Positions 17,701 to 26,229 of a DNA stretch of 64,000 nucleotides are shown piece after piece; position 1 is the first letter of the stretch; each line of letters opens with the position of its first letter. The DNA lies in contig NZ_JABWQP020000014.1 in NCBI RefSeq assembly GCF_014268505.2, positions 54,441 through 118,440 of the forward strand, read 5' to 3'. This DNA comes from Pseudomonas khorasanensis (GTDB taxonomy: Bacteria > Pseudomonadota > Gammaproteobacteria > Pseudomonadales > Pseudomonadaceae). The position numbers and the translations under genes are program-made. The notes beneath the pieces were generated by a model. It made no database searches. It had not been told where the DNA came from and was given only the letters and a program-made list of their open reading frames with translations.

Positions 17701-18355
17701 CGAGGATGGCTGCAGCGGGCTGGAAGTGTGGAAGGCTGGTCATTTCGATCTGGTGATCGTCGACTGCAACATGCCTTTGATGAACGGATATGAGATGACC
17801 CGCGCGATTCGCCAGATGGAACTGCAAAATCGCCGCCCGCCTTGCACCGTGCTGGGTTTCACGGCCAATGCCCAGCCGGAAGAGGTCCAGCGCTGCAAAC
17901 TCGCTGGCATGAACGATTGCCTGTTCAAGCCACTGAGCCTGACCTTGCTCGGGCAGTGGATCGACGCAACAACGCCGACTTCCCCTGCATCGGTGTTCGA
18001 TCTGCAGAGCCTGAGCCTGCTGACCGGCAGCCACCCGGCGCAGACACGCCGCATGCTGGTGGAGCTGCTCAAAAGCAGCCGCCTCGACCGCCAGGAACTG
18101 CTCGAGCTGTCGCCCGAGAATGATCGGGAAGCGCTGGCCGTGGTCGCCCACAAGATCAAGGGCGCGGCACGTATTGCCCAAGCGACCCGGTTGATCGAAT
18201 GTTGCGACGCCCTCGAAGAGGCTTGTCTGCACGCAAACGCTACGCACGAGATCGCCCGCCGCTGGACAGCGACCAGCCAGGCGATGCTTGAACTGGAGCA
18301 GGCCCTGCAGCATCAATTGACGTTGGCCGATCAAGGCACAGTGAGTGAGTCTTGA
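14699..18355 (+). CDS. BvgS-like unorthodox hybrid sensor kinase
   Basis: Four-step phosphorelay kinase of 1218 residues. Order: export signal (about 1-27), two tandem periplasmic SBP_bac_3 'Venus flytrap' domains (about 60-285 and 300-525), one membrane helix (about 548-566), a PAS domain (about 585-700), HisKA with His730 (TMSHEIRTPMNAV), an ATPase domain, a receiver with Asp1022 (VIVDCNMPLMNG) and an Hpt domain with His1151 (VAHKIKGAARI). All phosphoryl sites are present. Start GTG 14699 overlaps the regulator; ATG 14711 is possible. The ligand is unknown but is probably a small periplasmic solute. Confidence 0.94.
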   Translation: MRPRMPSCLKDYLIALSAGLCLSANASAMPGASADYALLSRSATEAVQVVLQPSQQQWLQARSELILGTSAPDYPPFDMTASGKEYEGLTADYAGILGQAIGLPIRVQRFPSRDAAIRALVDGQIDLLGTANGYEAGNANLALSRPYAVDQPVLVTREDETRSLTEGLAGLRLSMVYHYLPLPEIKAMYPKALITCYPSYQNAINAVAFDQADVFLGDTLSTHYMINKGYLNNVRMANFGKQEAQGFSFAVRRNDSHLLGIIDTVLEAIASSQRDDIAKRWSAGSDLLLTDKKLQLTQREQIWLKQHPVVSVVVNEAYAPLTFFDSAGNFRGISADLLELIRLRTGLRFEIQRSRNDAEMISQINLHKADLIAALLPSVEREKNLNFSRPYLENSFVLLTRKSADGPTNLAQLKGKRLAIAQGNPLIENLRQEHPGIELIETPDTFSAVSMLAENHVDGVVNSLVIANYFISSRIFARPLQITTTIGTGQAAFSLATARDSTELASIINKALLSIAPEELGVINGRWRGYSTASQNIWQNYQRLFYQVIAAAGLILMLLLTWNAYMRHQIKQRQAAERALNDQLEFMRSLVNGTPHPIYVRDRQGLLQSCNDSYLEAFDARREDIIGKGVMQGTLSNAFEAQAFQADYQRVIAEGIPLILDRPLHIGNRRLTIYHWILPYRDSSGAVQGIIGGWIDISERRQLFEELRAAKERADEANRAKSTFLATMSHEIRTPMNAVIGMLELTLRRIDPRHPDRASIDTAYHSAKDLLGLIGDILDIARIESGRLSLCPEWVNLVDTVTSVARIFDGLARQKNLVLQVVFNPPDPAVDVHLDPLRFKQVLSNLVSNAIKFTEHGHVRITLDLMTSDAPGRALMQLTVQDSGVGISAEDQQRLFEPFAQAENSSPQARSGAGLGLVISRNLCEMMGGQMQLSSHPGIGTQVCVSLPLDSLPAQINPEKNEAVIKPSATPLHVLVVDDHPANRLLMCQQLEFLGHRFSLAEDGCSGLEVWKAGHFDLVIVDCNMPLMNGYEMTRAIRQMELQNRRPPCTVLGFTANAQPEEVQRCKLAGMNDCLFKPLSLTLLGQWIDATTPTSPASVFDLQSLSLLTGSHPAQTRRMLVELLKSSRLDRQELLELSPENDREALAVVAHKIKGAARIAQATRLIECCDALEEACLHANATHEIARRWTATSQAMLELEQALQHQLTLADQGTVSES

Positions 18356-18404
18356 CTATGCTTGAGCGCTGAGCAGTGAGTTAAACATTCATGGAGAGCC
18401 TGAA

Positions 18405-21350
18405 ATGCCCAGCCCACTGCGCCCCGAGCAACGTCGGTTGCCGCTGCATGTGCATATCAGCGTCATGTTCACCTTTCTTTTACTGCTCACGGGCGTGGTA
18501 CTGGGCCTGTTCAACTATCACCAGACCACGCAGATCATCCTGTCCAGCAGTGAAAAACTGTTCGATCGCATCGAACAGGATGTACGCCTGGACCTTCATG
18601 CGACCTATCAGCCGATCCGCCATTTGCTGAGTCTGCTGGCGGACACACCGGCAGCTCAGTCTGTCGATCTTGAACAACGTCTGCCCTTGCTCAAACCGTT
18701 CAGTCAGGCACTGACGGACAACCCGGCATTGGCTTCGCTGTATCTGGGATATGCCAATGGCGATTTTTTCATGGTGCGCGCTTTGCGTACCACAGCACTC
18801 AAGGCACAGATCCAGGCGCCGGAGGCAGCCGCTTATCAGGTCTGGAGCATCGAACAGGGTTCGCAAGGGGACGCGCGCTCGCAATCGCTGTTCTTTGACC
18901 AGACCCTGACACCGATCAGCCGCCGCGACCATCCTGAAGACCTGTACGATCCACGCAGCCGGGCCTGGTTCAACGATGCCCTGCAGCAGACCGGACAAAT
19001 CACCACCGAGCCCTACGTGTTTTTTTCCACCCACAATGTCGGCACCACCCTCGCCCGACGCAGCGGCGAGCAAGCCGTCATCGGCGCCGATCTGACGCTG
19101 GCCGCACTGTCGACCACCCTGACAAAGCACCGGGTAACTCCGTCAACCGAAATCGCCCTGTACGACGCCGACGGCAATGCCGTGGCCTATCACGACAGCC
19201 ATCGCCTGATTGTCGATGACCGCACAGCGCGGCTGGCCAAAGCGGCTGATTTGAGCCCCGAACTGAACGCGCTATTCACCGCTGAACATGCCGGCAAGCG
19301 TCTGCGGGTAAACGACAGGCAATGGATAGTCGCACGCACCAGCATTCAGGAAGGCGGGCCGAAAGGTCTGCAATTGGCATTGCTGGTACCGGAAGACGAA
19401 TTGCTGGTAGACGCTTTTCGGATGCGCTGGCAAGGCGCGCTGATCACTCTGGCCATCTTGTTGCTGTGCCTGCCGTTGGGCTGGGTGATTTCGCGAATCC
19501 TGGTCAAACCCCTGCACGCGCTGGTCAAGGAGGCCGATGCCATTCGCAGCTTCGATTTCAATTTCCCACTGACCCGCCGCTCACCCGTTCTTGAAGTCGA
19601 TCAGTTGAGCCTGTCGATGGCGCGAATGAAAGAAACGTTGGGAAGTTTCTTCCGGATTACCGACAGCCTGTGCGCCGAAACGCGTTTTGCCCCGCTGCTT
19701 GAACGCGTGCTGTTCGAAACCGTGCAGATCGCTCAGGCGCAGGCAGGCCTGATCTATCTGCGCGAAGCCGACGGTGCCCGCATGGCGCCTTACGGACTGG
19801 TGATCGACGGTATGCCTCAGGCGCTGGAGGCGTTCGATATTCAAGGGCATGATCTGCACAGGAACACTGGCCCGGCGTGGTTCGAGCAATTGGTCAGCGC
19901 CAACAATGTGGTGAGCCATCTGGGCTTCGACCAGGCCGCCGACTTGCAAGGCATCCTGCTGGCCATGCAGTCGCCGCGCATCCATTTGATCGGTATCCGC
20001 CTGCATAACCAGCACGATGAAACCATCGGCCTGCTGATTTTGCTGGTCAATGACAGCGGGTTGCCGAGCGATCTGGAAAAGCTACGGCCCGACCGTATCG
20101 CCTTTCTTCAAGCGGTGTCCGGTGCGGCGGCGGTGAGCATCGAAAGCCAGCGTCTGCAGGCCCGGCAAAAACAACTGCTCGATGCGTTCATTCAATTGCT
20201 TGCCAGCGCGATCGACGCCAAGAGCCCGTACACCGGCGGGCATTGCCAGCGGGTGCCGGAACTGACGCTGATGCTCGCCCAGGCCGCTGCCGCCAGCCAC
20301 GCGCCGGCGTTCAGCGCCTACCAGCCGAACGAGGATGAATGGGAGGCCCTGCACATCGCCGCGTGGCTACATGATTGCGGCAAGGTCACGACGCCGGAAT
20401 ACGTGGTCGACAAAGCCACCAAACTCGAGACCATCAACGACCGCATCCACGAAATCCGTACCCGCTTCGAAGTGCTCAAGCGTGATGTCTGGATTCGTTA
20501 CTGGCAGACGCTGGCAACCGGTGGGGATGAGGCTACGCTGGTTCGCACACGCGACGATGAACTGCTCGCGCTGGATGACGATTTTGCGTTTGTAGCCCGC
20601 TGCAATCTCGGTGGCGAGGCCATGGCCGATGCCGATCTGCAACGCCTCGATCGAGTCGCCGAACGCACCTGGATGCGCACACTGGACGATCGCCTGGGTG
20701 TGTCGTGGGAAGAAAACCGCCGTCAGGCGAAAAAGCCTGCACCCACCCTGCCAACCCGAGAAAAGCTCCTGGCCGACAAACTTGAGCACTTGATCGAACG
20801 CGACAAAAACGAGCTGATTCCGGAAGACAATCCGTGGGGCTTCAAACTCGACGTCCCCGCGTACAAATACAACCGCGGCGAGCTGTACAACCTGAAGATT
20901 GCGCGCGGAACCCTGACCCGCGAAGAGCGCTACATCATCAACCACCATATGGTGCAGACGATCATGATGCTCAGCCATCTGCCCTTCCCCGGCCACCTCG
21001 ACAGCATTGCCGAGATCGCTGGCGGCCACCACGAAAAAATGGATGGCACCGGTTACCCGAAACGGCTGAAACGCGAGGAAATGAGCCTGCCGGCAAGAAT
21101 GATGGCGATAGCCGATATTTTCGAGGCGCTGACCGCGGCTGATCGCCCTTACAAAAAAGCCAAATCACTGAGCGAGGCTCTGGGCATCATGGCGACCATG
21201 TGCCGCGAGGCGCACATTGATGCGCCGCTGTTCGGCTTGTTCATCAGCGAAGGGGTCTATATGCAGTACGCGACACGGTTTCTCGATCCCGCGCAAATCG
21301 ACAGCGTGGATACGGCCAGCCTGTTGCACAAGGCTGGCCTCAGCGGCTGA
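18405..21350 (+). CDS. Cache-HAMP-GAF-HD-GYP c-di-GMP phosphodiesterase-like protein
   Basis: Membrane protein of 981 residues. Helices at about 18-38 and 345-367 flank a periplasmic Cache sensor; then come HAMP (about 365-420), GAF (about 430-585) and an HD-GYP domain. The HD pair is His656-Asp657 (WLHDCGKV), followed after an unusually long insert by INHHMVQTIMML, HHEKMDGTGYP (His875-876) and the final ADIFEALTAADRPYK, so catalysis is plausible. It starts 49 bases after the BvgS-like gene with GGAG upstream, probably in the same operon, and may be its output or be under its control. Confidence 0.92.
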   Translation: MPSPLRPEQRRLPLHVHISVMFTFLLLLTGVVLGLFNYHQTTQIILSSSEKLFDRIEQDVRLDLHATYQPIRHLLSLLADTPAAQSVDLEQRLPLLKPFSQALTDNPALASLYLGYANGDFFMVRALRTTALKAQIQAPEAAAYQVWSIEQGSQGDARSQSLFFDQTLTPISRRDHPEDLYDPRSRAWFNDALQQTGQITTEPYVFFSTHNVGTTLARRSGEQAVIGADLTLAALSTTLTKHRVTPSTEIALYDADGNAVAYHDSHRLIVDDRTARLAKAADLSPELNALFTAEHAGKRLRVNDRQWIVARTSIQEGGPKGLQLALLVPEDELLVDAFRMRWQGALITLAILLLCLPLGWVISRILVKPLHALVKEADAIRSFDFNFPLTRRSPVLEVDQLSLSMARMKETLGSFFRITDSLCAETRFAPLLERVLFETVQIAQAQAGLIYLREADGARMAPYGLVIDGMPQALEAFDIQGHDLHRNTGPAWFEQLVSANNVVSHLGFDQAADLQGILLAMQSPRIHLIGIRLHNQHDETIGLLILLVNDSGLPSDLEKLRPDRIAFLQAVSGAAAVSIESQRLQARQKQLLDAFIQLLASAIDAKSPYTGGHCQRVPELTLMLAQAAAASHAPAFSAYQPNEDEWEALHIAAWLHDCGKVTTPEYVVDKATKLETINDRIHEIRTRFEVLKRDVWIRYWQTLATGGDEATLVRTRDDELLALDDDFAFVARCNLGGEAMADADLQRLDRVAERTWMRTLDDRLGVSWEENRRQAKKPAPTLPTREKLLADKLEHLIERDKNELIPEDNPWGFKLDVPAYKYNRGELYNLKIARGTLTREERYIINHHMVQTIMMLSHLPFPGHLDSIAEIAGGHHEKMDGTGYPKRLKREEMSLPARMMAIADIFEALTAADRPYKKAKSLSEALGIMATMCREAHIDAPLFGLFISEGVYMQYATRFLDPAQIDSVDTASLLHKAGLSG

Positions 21351-21833
21351 TCAGCAGTCGGTCAGACGCAGGAAGATCGCCGCCAGTTGCTCGATCCCCG
21401 CCTGATCTTCGACGCCGAAACGCGCCAGCTTCGGACTGTCGAGGTCGAGTACACCGATTAGTCGACCGTCCTTGACCAAGGGCACGACCAGTTCGCTGTT
21501 CGAGGCGCTGTCGCAAGCGATGTGGCCCGGAAAGGCGTGCACATCTTCGACGCGCTGGGTTTGCAGGCTGGCAGCGGCCGCGCCACATACGCCACGCCCG
21601 AACGGAATGCGCACGCAAGCGATCTGGCCCTGGAACGGGCCGAGCACCAGCTCTTCGTTGCGATTGAGGTAGAAACCGGCCCAGTTCAGGTCATCGAGCT
21701 GGTTGAACAGAAACGCGGAAAACTGCGCGGCATTGGCGATGAAATCACGCTCGTCTGCCAGCAGCGACTCCAGTTGCGCAGCCAACATACCGTAGCCTTC
21801 GAGGCCCTGGCCGCTGTGTTGCAAATCAATCAT
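21351..21833 (-). CDS. msrC: Free methionine-(R)-sulfoxide reductase (GAF fold)
   Basis: Single GAF domain of 160 residues that reduces free methionine-R-sulfoxide with thioredoxin. The three family cysteines are visible in IACVRIPFGRGVCG and HIACDSASNSELVVP, and LDLDSP ends the fold. The start chosen (MIDLQHSGQG) overlaps the upstream DUF815 gene stop by 4 bases, so they form an operon. It abuts the HD-GYP gene tail to tail with no bases between. Confidence 0.92.
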   Translation of the reverse strand: MIDLQHSGQGLEGYGMLAAQLESLLADERDFIANAAQFSAFLFNQLDDLNWAGFYLNRNEELVLGPFQGQIACVRIPFGRGVCGAAAASLQTQRVEDVHAFPGHIACDSASNSELVVPLVKDGRLIGVLDLDSPKLARFGVEDQAGIEQLAAIFLRLTDC

Positions 21834-22720
21834 GCCTTGTGCTCCAGCAATTTCAGTCCCACCCAGTAACGGGCGAATTGATATGCGCAACGTCCGTTGC
21901 GATTACCGCGGCCGGTGGCCCAGCGCACGGCGAGGATGTCCAATGCTTCGTCGCGCTGCCAGCTCAGACCGGCCTTCGCGGCCAACTGGCCGATCCAATG
22001 CTCGACGACGTCGAGGAAATGTTCCTGGGTAAACGGGTAGAACGAAAGCCACAGACCGAAACGGTCCGACAGCGCAATTTTGTCTTCCACCGCTTCGCTG
22101 GGGTGCAGCTCGCCGTCGACGCGCTTCCAGTTTTCGTTGTCGCTTTCCTTTTCCGGCACCAGGTGGCGGCGGTTGGAAGTGGCGTAAAGCAAGACGTTGT
22201 CGGGGGCCTGCTCGAGCGAACCGTCAAGCACGCTTTTGAGCACGCGGTAATCGCCTTCACCGGATTCGAACGACAAGTCATCGCAGAACAGCACGAAACG
22301 TTGCGGCAATTTGCCGATCTGCTCGACCACCCGTGGCAGATCGGCCAAGTGATCGCGCTCAATCTCGATCAAGCGCAGGCCGGCTTCGGCGTGCTCGGCA
22401 AGCAACGCCCGCACCAGCGAAGACTTGCCGGTACCGCGCGAGCCCCAGAGCAAGGCGTGGTTGGCCGGCATACCGTCGAGAAATTGTTGGGTGTTGCGCC
22501 CCAGTTGTTCCAGTTGACGGTCGACGCCGATCAGGTCGGACAAGCGCATGTCGAGGCTGACTTCCAGCGGCAGCAGATAACCGCTGCGCCCGTCACGCTG
22601 CCAGCGCGCCGCCAGACAGGTGTTCCAGTCAATGACGGGGCGCGGTGCTGGCAACAGTGGTTCGATCCGCGCCAGAACCGACTCGGCACGTTCAAGAAAA
22701 GCATTCAATCGGGAATCCAC
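21830..22720 (-). CDS. DUF815 AAA-type ATP-binding protein
   Basis: P-loop ATPase of 296 residues with Walker A LLWGSRGTGKSSLVRA at about 95-108, Walker B-like FVLFCDDLSFE near 145, and an arginine-rich C-terminal end. The family is common and of unknown job. The start is GTG with GGAG 5-6 bases upstream (GAGGAGAAGAC before it). It is co-transcribed with the free-Met-sulfoxide reductase and divergent from the hybrid kinase gene. Confidence 0.88.
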   Translation of the reverse strand: MDSRLNAFLERAESVLARIEPLLPAPRPVIDWNTCLAARWQRDGRSGYLLPLEVSLDMRLSDLIGVDRQLEQLGRNTQQFLDGMPANHALLWGSRGTGKSSLVRALLAEHAEAGLRLIEIERDHLADLPRVVEQIGKLPQRFVLFCDDLSFESGEGDYRVLKSVLDGSLEQAPDNVLLYATSNRRHLVPEKESDNENWKRVDGELHPSEAVEDKIALSDRFGLWLSFYPFTQEHFLDVVEHWIGQLAAKAGLSWQRDEALDILAVRWATGRGNRNGRCAYQFARYWVGLKLLEHKA

Positions 22721-22844
22721 GTCTTCTCCTCGGACACGTTCACAGTGATGATGACGACCCAGCGACCCTAAACACATAACAACCGCCCGACCAAGCCTTG
22801 TTACAAGGCGATTCGGGAACCTCGGTATCCATACACGATCGACT

Positions 22845-25202
22845 ATGCTTGAGCAGCGAAGGGAAACGGAAGTGGTTCAACACCCCATGGACATCAAATT
22901 CACCCACCGGCTGTCATACAAGCAAGCCAGGCTTACCGTACTGGTCGGGTTCATTCTGGGCACCCTGCTCAGTCTGCTGCAAATCGGCATCGATTATGCC
23001 AGCGAAGACGCTTCCATCAATCGGGAAATCCTCGCACTGCTCGAAATCAGCCACAATCCGGCCTCACGCATCGCCTATAACATCGACGCAGAGCTGGCTC
23101 AGGAACTCACTCTGGGCCTGCTGCGCTCGCCCGCGATCATCGGGGCGCAACTGACCGACAACAACGATACGGTGCTGGCCAGCGTCAAACGTCCGGAGCT
23201 GCAAAGCAACTACCGGCTGATCAGCGACTTTCTGTTCGGCGCCAAGCGTCATTTCGAAGACCGCTTGTACCTCGACCACTTGCCCAACGAGTCCCTCGGC
23301 GTTCTGAGTCTGGAAGTCGACACCTATGCCTTTGGCAGCCGCTTTTTGCGGCGCGCCGAAGTTACGCTGCTCAACGGTTTTGCCCGCAGCCTCCTGCTGA
23401 CCGGGATCCTGCTGGCGCTGTTCTATGTGATGTTGACCAAACCGCTGGTGCGCGTCATCCGGGAACTCAGCGGCCGCGATCCACGCAGCGCCGAGCCGAC
23501 CACGCTCGAATGCCCCGCCGGACATGGCAACGATGAAATCGGCGTGCTGGTCAAAGTCGCCAATCAGCAGTTCGAGAACATCGCCACCGAAATCCAGCAA
23601 CGGCGCACAGCGGAAAACCGTCTGACCGAATACCTCGCGCAACTCGAAGACATCGTCTCGGCGCGCACCGCCGAACTCAAAGCGATCAACACCCGCCTCA
23701 GCCAATCCAACGAAGAACTCGAAATAGCCCGCCGCACGGCGCTGGACATGGCCGAAGCGCGCTCGGCCTTTCTGGCCAACATGAGCCATGAAATCCGCAC
23801 GCCACTCAACGGTCTGCTGGGGATGATCGCGCTGTCGCTGGACGGCCCGCTGAATGCCGAGCAGCAGCAACAACTGTCGATTGCCCATGACTCGGGCAAG
23901 GTGCTGGTGGAACTGCTCAACGATATTCTCGACCTGTCGAAGTTCGATGCCGGGCAACTCGAGCTGGAAAACATCCCGTTCGATCTGGGTTCGCTGATCG
24001 AGGACACCGCCAATCTGCTCTCGCAGAACGCCGCGCCGAGCGTCGAGTTGACGTGTCTGATCGAGCCGCACTTTCCAGCGCTGGTGCTGGGCGACCCGAC
24101 GCGCGTACGGCAGATCGTCAGCAACCTGCTGTCGAATGCGCTGAAGTTCACCCGGTTCGGTAGGGTCGACGTGCGCCTGTCTGCGCACAAGGACGGCGTG
24201 CGCATCGAGGTCTGCGACACCGGCATCGGTATCGCCCAGGAAGCCCAGGTGAAAATTTTCCAGCCGTTCACCCAGGCGGGCGCAGGCATTACCCGTCAAT
24301 ACGGCGGCACCGGGCTGGGGCTGGCGCTGACGTACAACCTGTGCGAGGCGATGCAGGGCCGCCTGACGATCAGTTCCGAAAGCGGGTTCGGCAGCCAGTT
24401 CTGCGCCGAGCTGCCGCTGCCCTGCCACACCCGTGCTCTGGCGCCTGTGCTGTTACGCGGCAAAGTGCTCGCGATCACCGCTGGCAGCAGTGGTCTGGCG
24501 GAGTTGCTGAAAAGCCTCTTGCCGGTCTGGGGTCTGGAATATGTGCAGCGCACCATTGACGACTCCTTGCTGGGCCTCAATCCCGATGTTCTGATCACCG
24601 ATTGTCCGGAATGCCTGTTCGGCCTGCGTCCGACCATCACCGCGCCGATCCTGCTGGTGACTGCCTACGGCAGCTTTCTTCCCAGCGAAGAAGCAGCAGC
24701 CCTGGCGCCCCTGCAGCAACAGGCCCGGCCGCTGGCACGCAACGCGCTCTACCAGCACCTGCGGCGCATTCTGCATCCGGACATCGCCACCATCAGCGAA
24801 GCGCAACTGGACGCCTCCCCTTCCGCGCGACGCGGGCGAGTGCTGCTGGTCGAGGACAACCCGGTCAACCAATTGGTCGCCAAGGGCATGCTCGGTAAAC
24901 TCGGTTGCGATGTCGTGGTGGCCGGCCATGGCGCTGAGGCACTGGATCAGCTGGAGGTTGCCGATTTCGATCTGGTGCTGATGGACTGCAACATGCCGGT
25001 GATGGATGGCTACGAAGCCAGCCGACAGATTCGCCAGAGCGGGCGCTGGCCCAATCTGCCAATTGTCGCGCTGACCGCCAATGCCATGTCCGAGGAGCGC
25101 GAACGCTGCCGCGCAGCGGGCATGAGCGACTACCTGGCCAAACCGTTTCGCCGCGAAGAACTGGCCGCGCTGCTGGATCAATGGATTACGTCAGCGCTTT
25201 GA
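22845..25202 (+). CDS. Hybrid sensor histidine kinase/response regulator
   Basis: Membrane kinase of 785 residues. A helix at about 25-47, a periplasmic segment of about 130 residues and a second helix near 183-203 lead into HAMP, a coiled-coil, HisKA with His315 (NMSHEIRTPLNG), HATPase_c (GTGLGLALTYNLCEA), a degenerate receiver-like segment (about 530-640) and a C-terminal receiver with Asp714 (LMDCNMPVMDGYE). There is no Hpt domain, so phosphate must leave through a separate Hpt protein. GTG 22872 and ATG 22887 are alternative starts. The 3' end overlaps convergent ohrR by 17 bases. Confidence 0.92.
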   Translation: MLEQRRETEVVQHPMDIKFTHRLSYKQARLTVLVGFILGTLLSLLQIGIDYASEDASINREILALLEISHNPASRIAYNIDAELAQELTLGLLRSPAIIGAQLTDNNDTVLASVKRPELQSNYRLISDFLFGAKRHFEDRLYLDHLPNESLGVLSLEVDTYAFGSRFLRRAEVTLLNGFARSLLLTGILLALFYVMLTKPLVRVIRELSGRDPRSAEPTTLECPAGHGNDEIGVLVKVANQQFENIATEIQQRRTAENRLTEYLAQLEDIVSARTAELKAINTRLSQSNEELEIARRTALDMAEARSAFLANMSHEIRTPLNGLLGMIALSLDGPLNAEQQQQLSIAHDSGKVLVELLNDILDLSKFDAGQLELENIPFDLGSLIEDTANLLSQNAAPSVELTCLIEPHFPALVLGDPTRVRQIVSNLLSNALKFTRFGRVDVRLSAHKDGVRIEVCDTGIGIAQEAQVKIFQPFTQAGAGITRQYGGTGLGLALTYNLCEAMQGRLTISSESGFGSQFCAELPLPCHTRALAPVLLRGKVLAITAGSSGLAELLKSLLPVWGLEYVQRTIDDSLLGLNPDVLITDCPECLFGLRPTITAPILLVTAYGSFLPSEEAAALAPLQQQARPLARNALYQHLRRILHPDIATISEAQLDASPSARRGRVLLVEDNPVNQLVAKGMLGKLGCDVVVAGHGAEALDQLEVADFDLVLMDCNMPVMDGYEASRQIRQSGRWPNLPIVALTANAMSEERERCRAAGMSDYLAKPFRREELAALLDQWITSAL

Positions 25203-25647
25203 TTTGCCCAAGCAAGTGATCGAGGCCGGCGCGCAAGTCACTGAGCCGGTCGAGATCCACGCCGCTGTCGCACAACAGGCGCGCTTTCAGGGGGCCGACC
25301 TCTTCGCGCAACGCCTGCCCTGCCTGCGTCAGGCTCAAGTGCACTTCGCGTTCATCGCGCGCCGAGCGCTGTCGTTCTACCAGTTGCAACTGTTGCAGGC
25401 GTTTGAGCAACGGCGTCAGCGTGCCGGAGTCCAGCGCCAGACGCTCGCCCAAGGCCTTGACCGTCGGTTGCTGCGGCGCGGCGTCCTGCCACTCCCACAG
25501 CACCAGCATCGCCAGATACTGCGGGTAAGTCAGGCCCAACTGGTCGAGCATCGGCTTGTAGGCACGAATCACCGCCCGGGAAGCCGCGTATAACTTGAAG
25601 CACAACTGGCTATCGAGCTTCAGCGAATCAACCGGCACGCTGTTCAT
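25186..25647 (-). CDS. ohrR: OhrR-type MarR repressor (copy 1)
   Basis: Peroxide-sensing MarR regulator of 153 residues. The sensing Cys sits in LDSQLCFKLYAASR near residue 15, followed by the family stretch LGLTYPQYLAMLVLW and a winged-helix region (LDSGTLTPLLKRL). The ATG overlaps the gpx stop by 4 bases, so it is the second gene of a gpx-ohrR operon. It probably represses that operon through the palindrome at 26172-26195. Confidence 0.9.
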   Translation of the reverse strand: MNSVPVDSLKLDSQLCFKLYAASRAVIRAYKPMLDQLGLTYPQYLAMLVLWEWQDAAPQQPTVKALGERLALDSGTLTPLLKRLQQLQLVERQRSARDEREVHLSLTQAGQALREEVGPLKARLLCDSGVDLDRLSDLRAGLDHLLGQIKALT

Positions 25648-26129
25648 TTGAGCAGGGCTTCGATCTCGTTGCTCAGGTCCTGCGGCTTGGTCGTTGGGGA
25701 GAAGCGCTTGACCAACTGACCGTCCTTGCCGATGAGGAACTTGGTGAAGTTCCACTTGATGCCCTGGGAACCGAGGACACCCGGAGCACGTTTTTTCAAC
25801 TGCACGAACAATGGGTGAGCGCCGGCACCGTTGACCTCGATCTTTTTGAACAGCGGAAAGCTGACGCCGAAATTCACTTCGCAGAATTCGCTGATCGCAC
25901 CTTCGTTGCCCGGCTCCTGCTTGCCGAACTGGTTGCAGGGAAAACCCAACACCACCAGCCCCCGGTCCTTATAGGTCTGCCAGAGTTCTTCAAGACCTTT
26001 GTATTGCGGAGTGAAACCACACTTGCTCGCGGTGTTGACCACCAGCACCGCTTTGCCCGCGTAGTCGGCCAGGGTTTTTTGCTCGCCCTTGATGGTGGTG
26101 CACGGGATATTCAGCAGGTTGTCGGTCAT
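25644..26129 (-). CDS. gpx: Glutathione peroxidase family protein (Cys type)
   Basis: Reduces peroxides using thioredoxin or glutathione. The peroxidatic Cys is in VNTASKCGFTPQYKGLEEL at about 36, with the later FPCNQFGKQEPG and the Trp motif KWNFTKFLI. At 161 residues it is normal, non-selenium BtuE/Gpx size. ATG 26129 gives MTDNLLNIPC; upstream codons look non-coding. It is the first gene of an operon with ohrR, downstream of an OhrR-like operator. Confidence 0.93.
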   Translation of the reverse strand: MTDNLLNIPCTTIKGEQKTLADYAGKAVLVVNTASKCGFTPQYKGLEELWQTYKDRGLVVLGFPCNQFGKQEPGNEGAISEFCEVNFGVSFPLFKKIEVNGAGAHPLFVQLKKRAPGVLGSQGIKWNFTKFLIGKDGQLVKRFSPTTKPQDLSNEIEALLK

Positions 26130-26171
26130 GGGTCGGCTCCGCAAATAAAGGAAAGGCCAAACATAACGAGC

Positions 26172-26195
26172 AATTAAATTGTGTGCAATTTAATT
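26172..26195 (-). promoter_or_regulatory. OhrR-type operator upstream of gpx-ohrR
   Basis: Perfect inverted repeat with half-sites AATTAAATTG and CAATTTAATT around a 4-base centre, 43 bases before the gpx start. AT-rich sites of this kind (AATT-rich dyads with a GC centre) are typical of OhrR/MarR peroxide sensors. It is very likely the self-regulatory site of the operon. Confidence 0.75.
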
Positions 26196-26229
26196 ATCCG
26201 AAAAAGGCGACAACACGTCGCCTTTACAG

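Noticed and set aside
16373..18334. 653-residue open frame on the minus strand over the BvgS-like kinase
   Set aside because: No motifs, and fully antisense to conserved kinase, receiver and Hpt domains.
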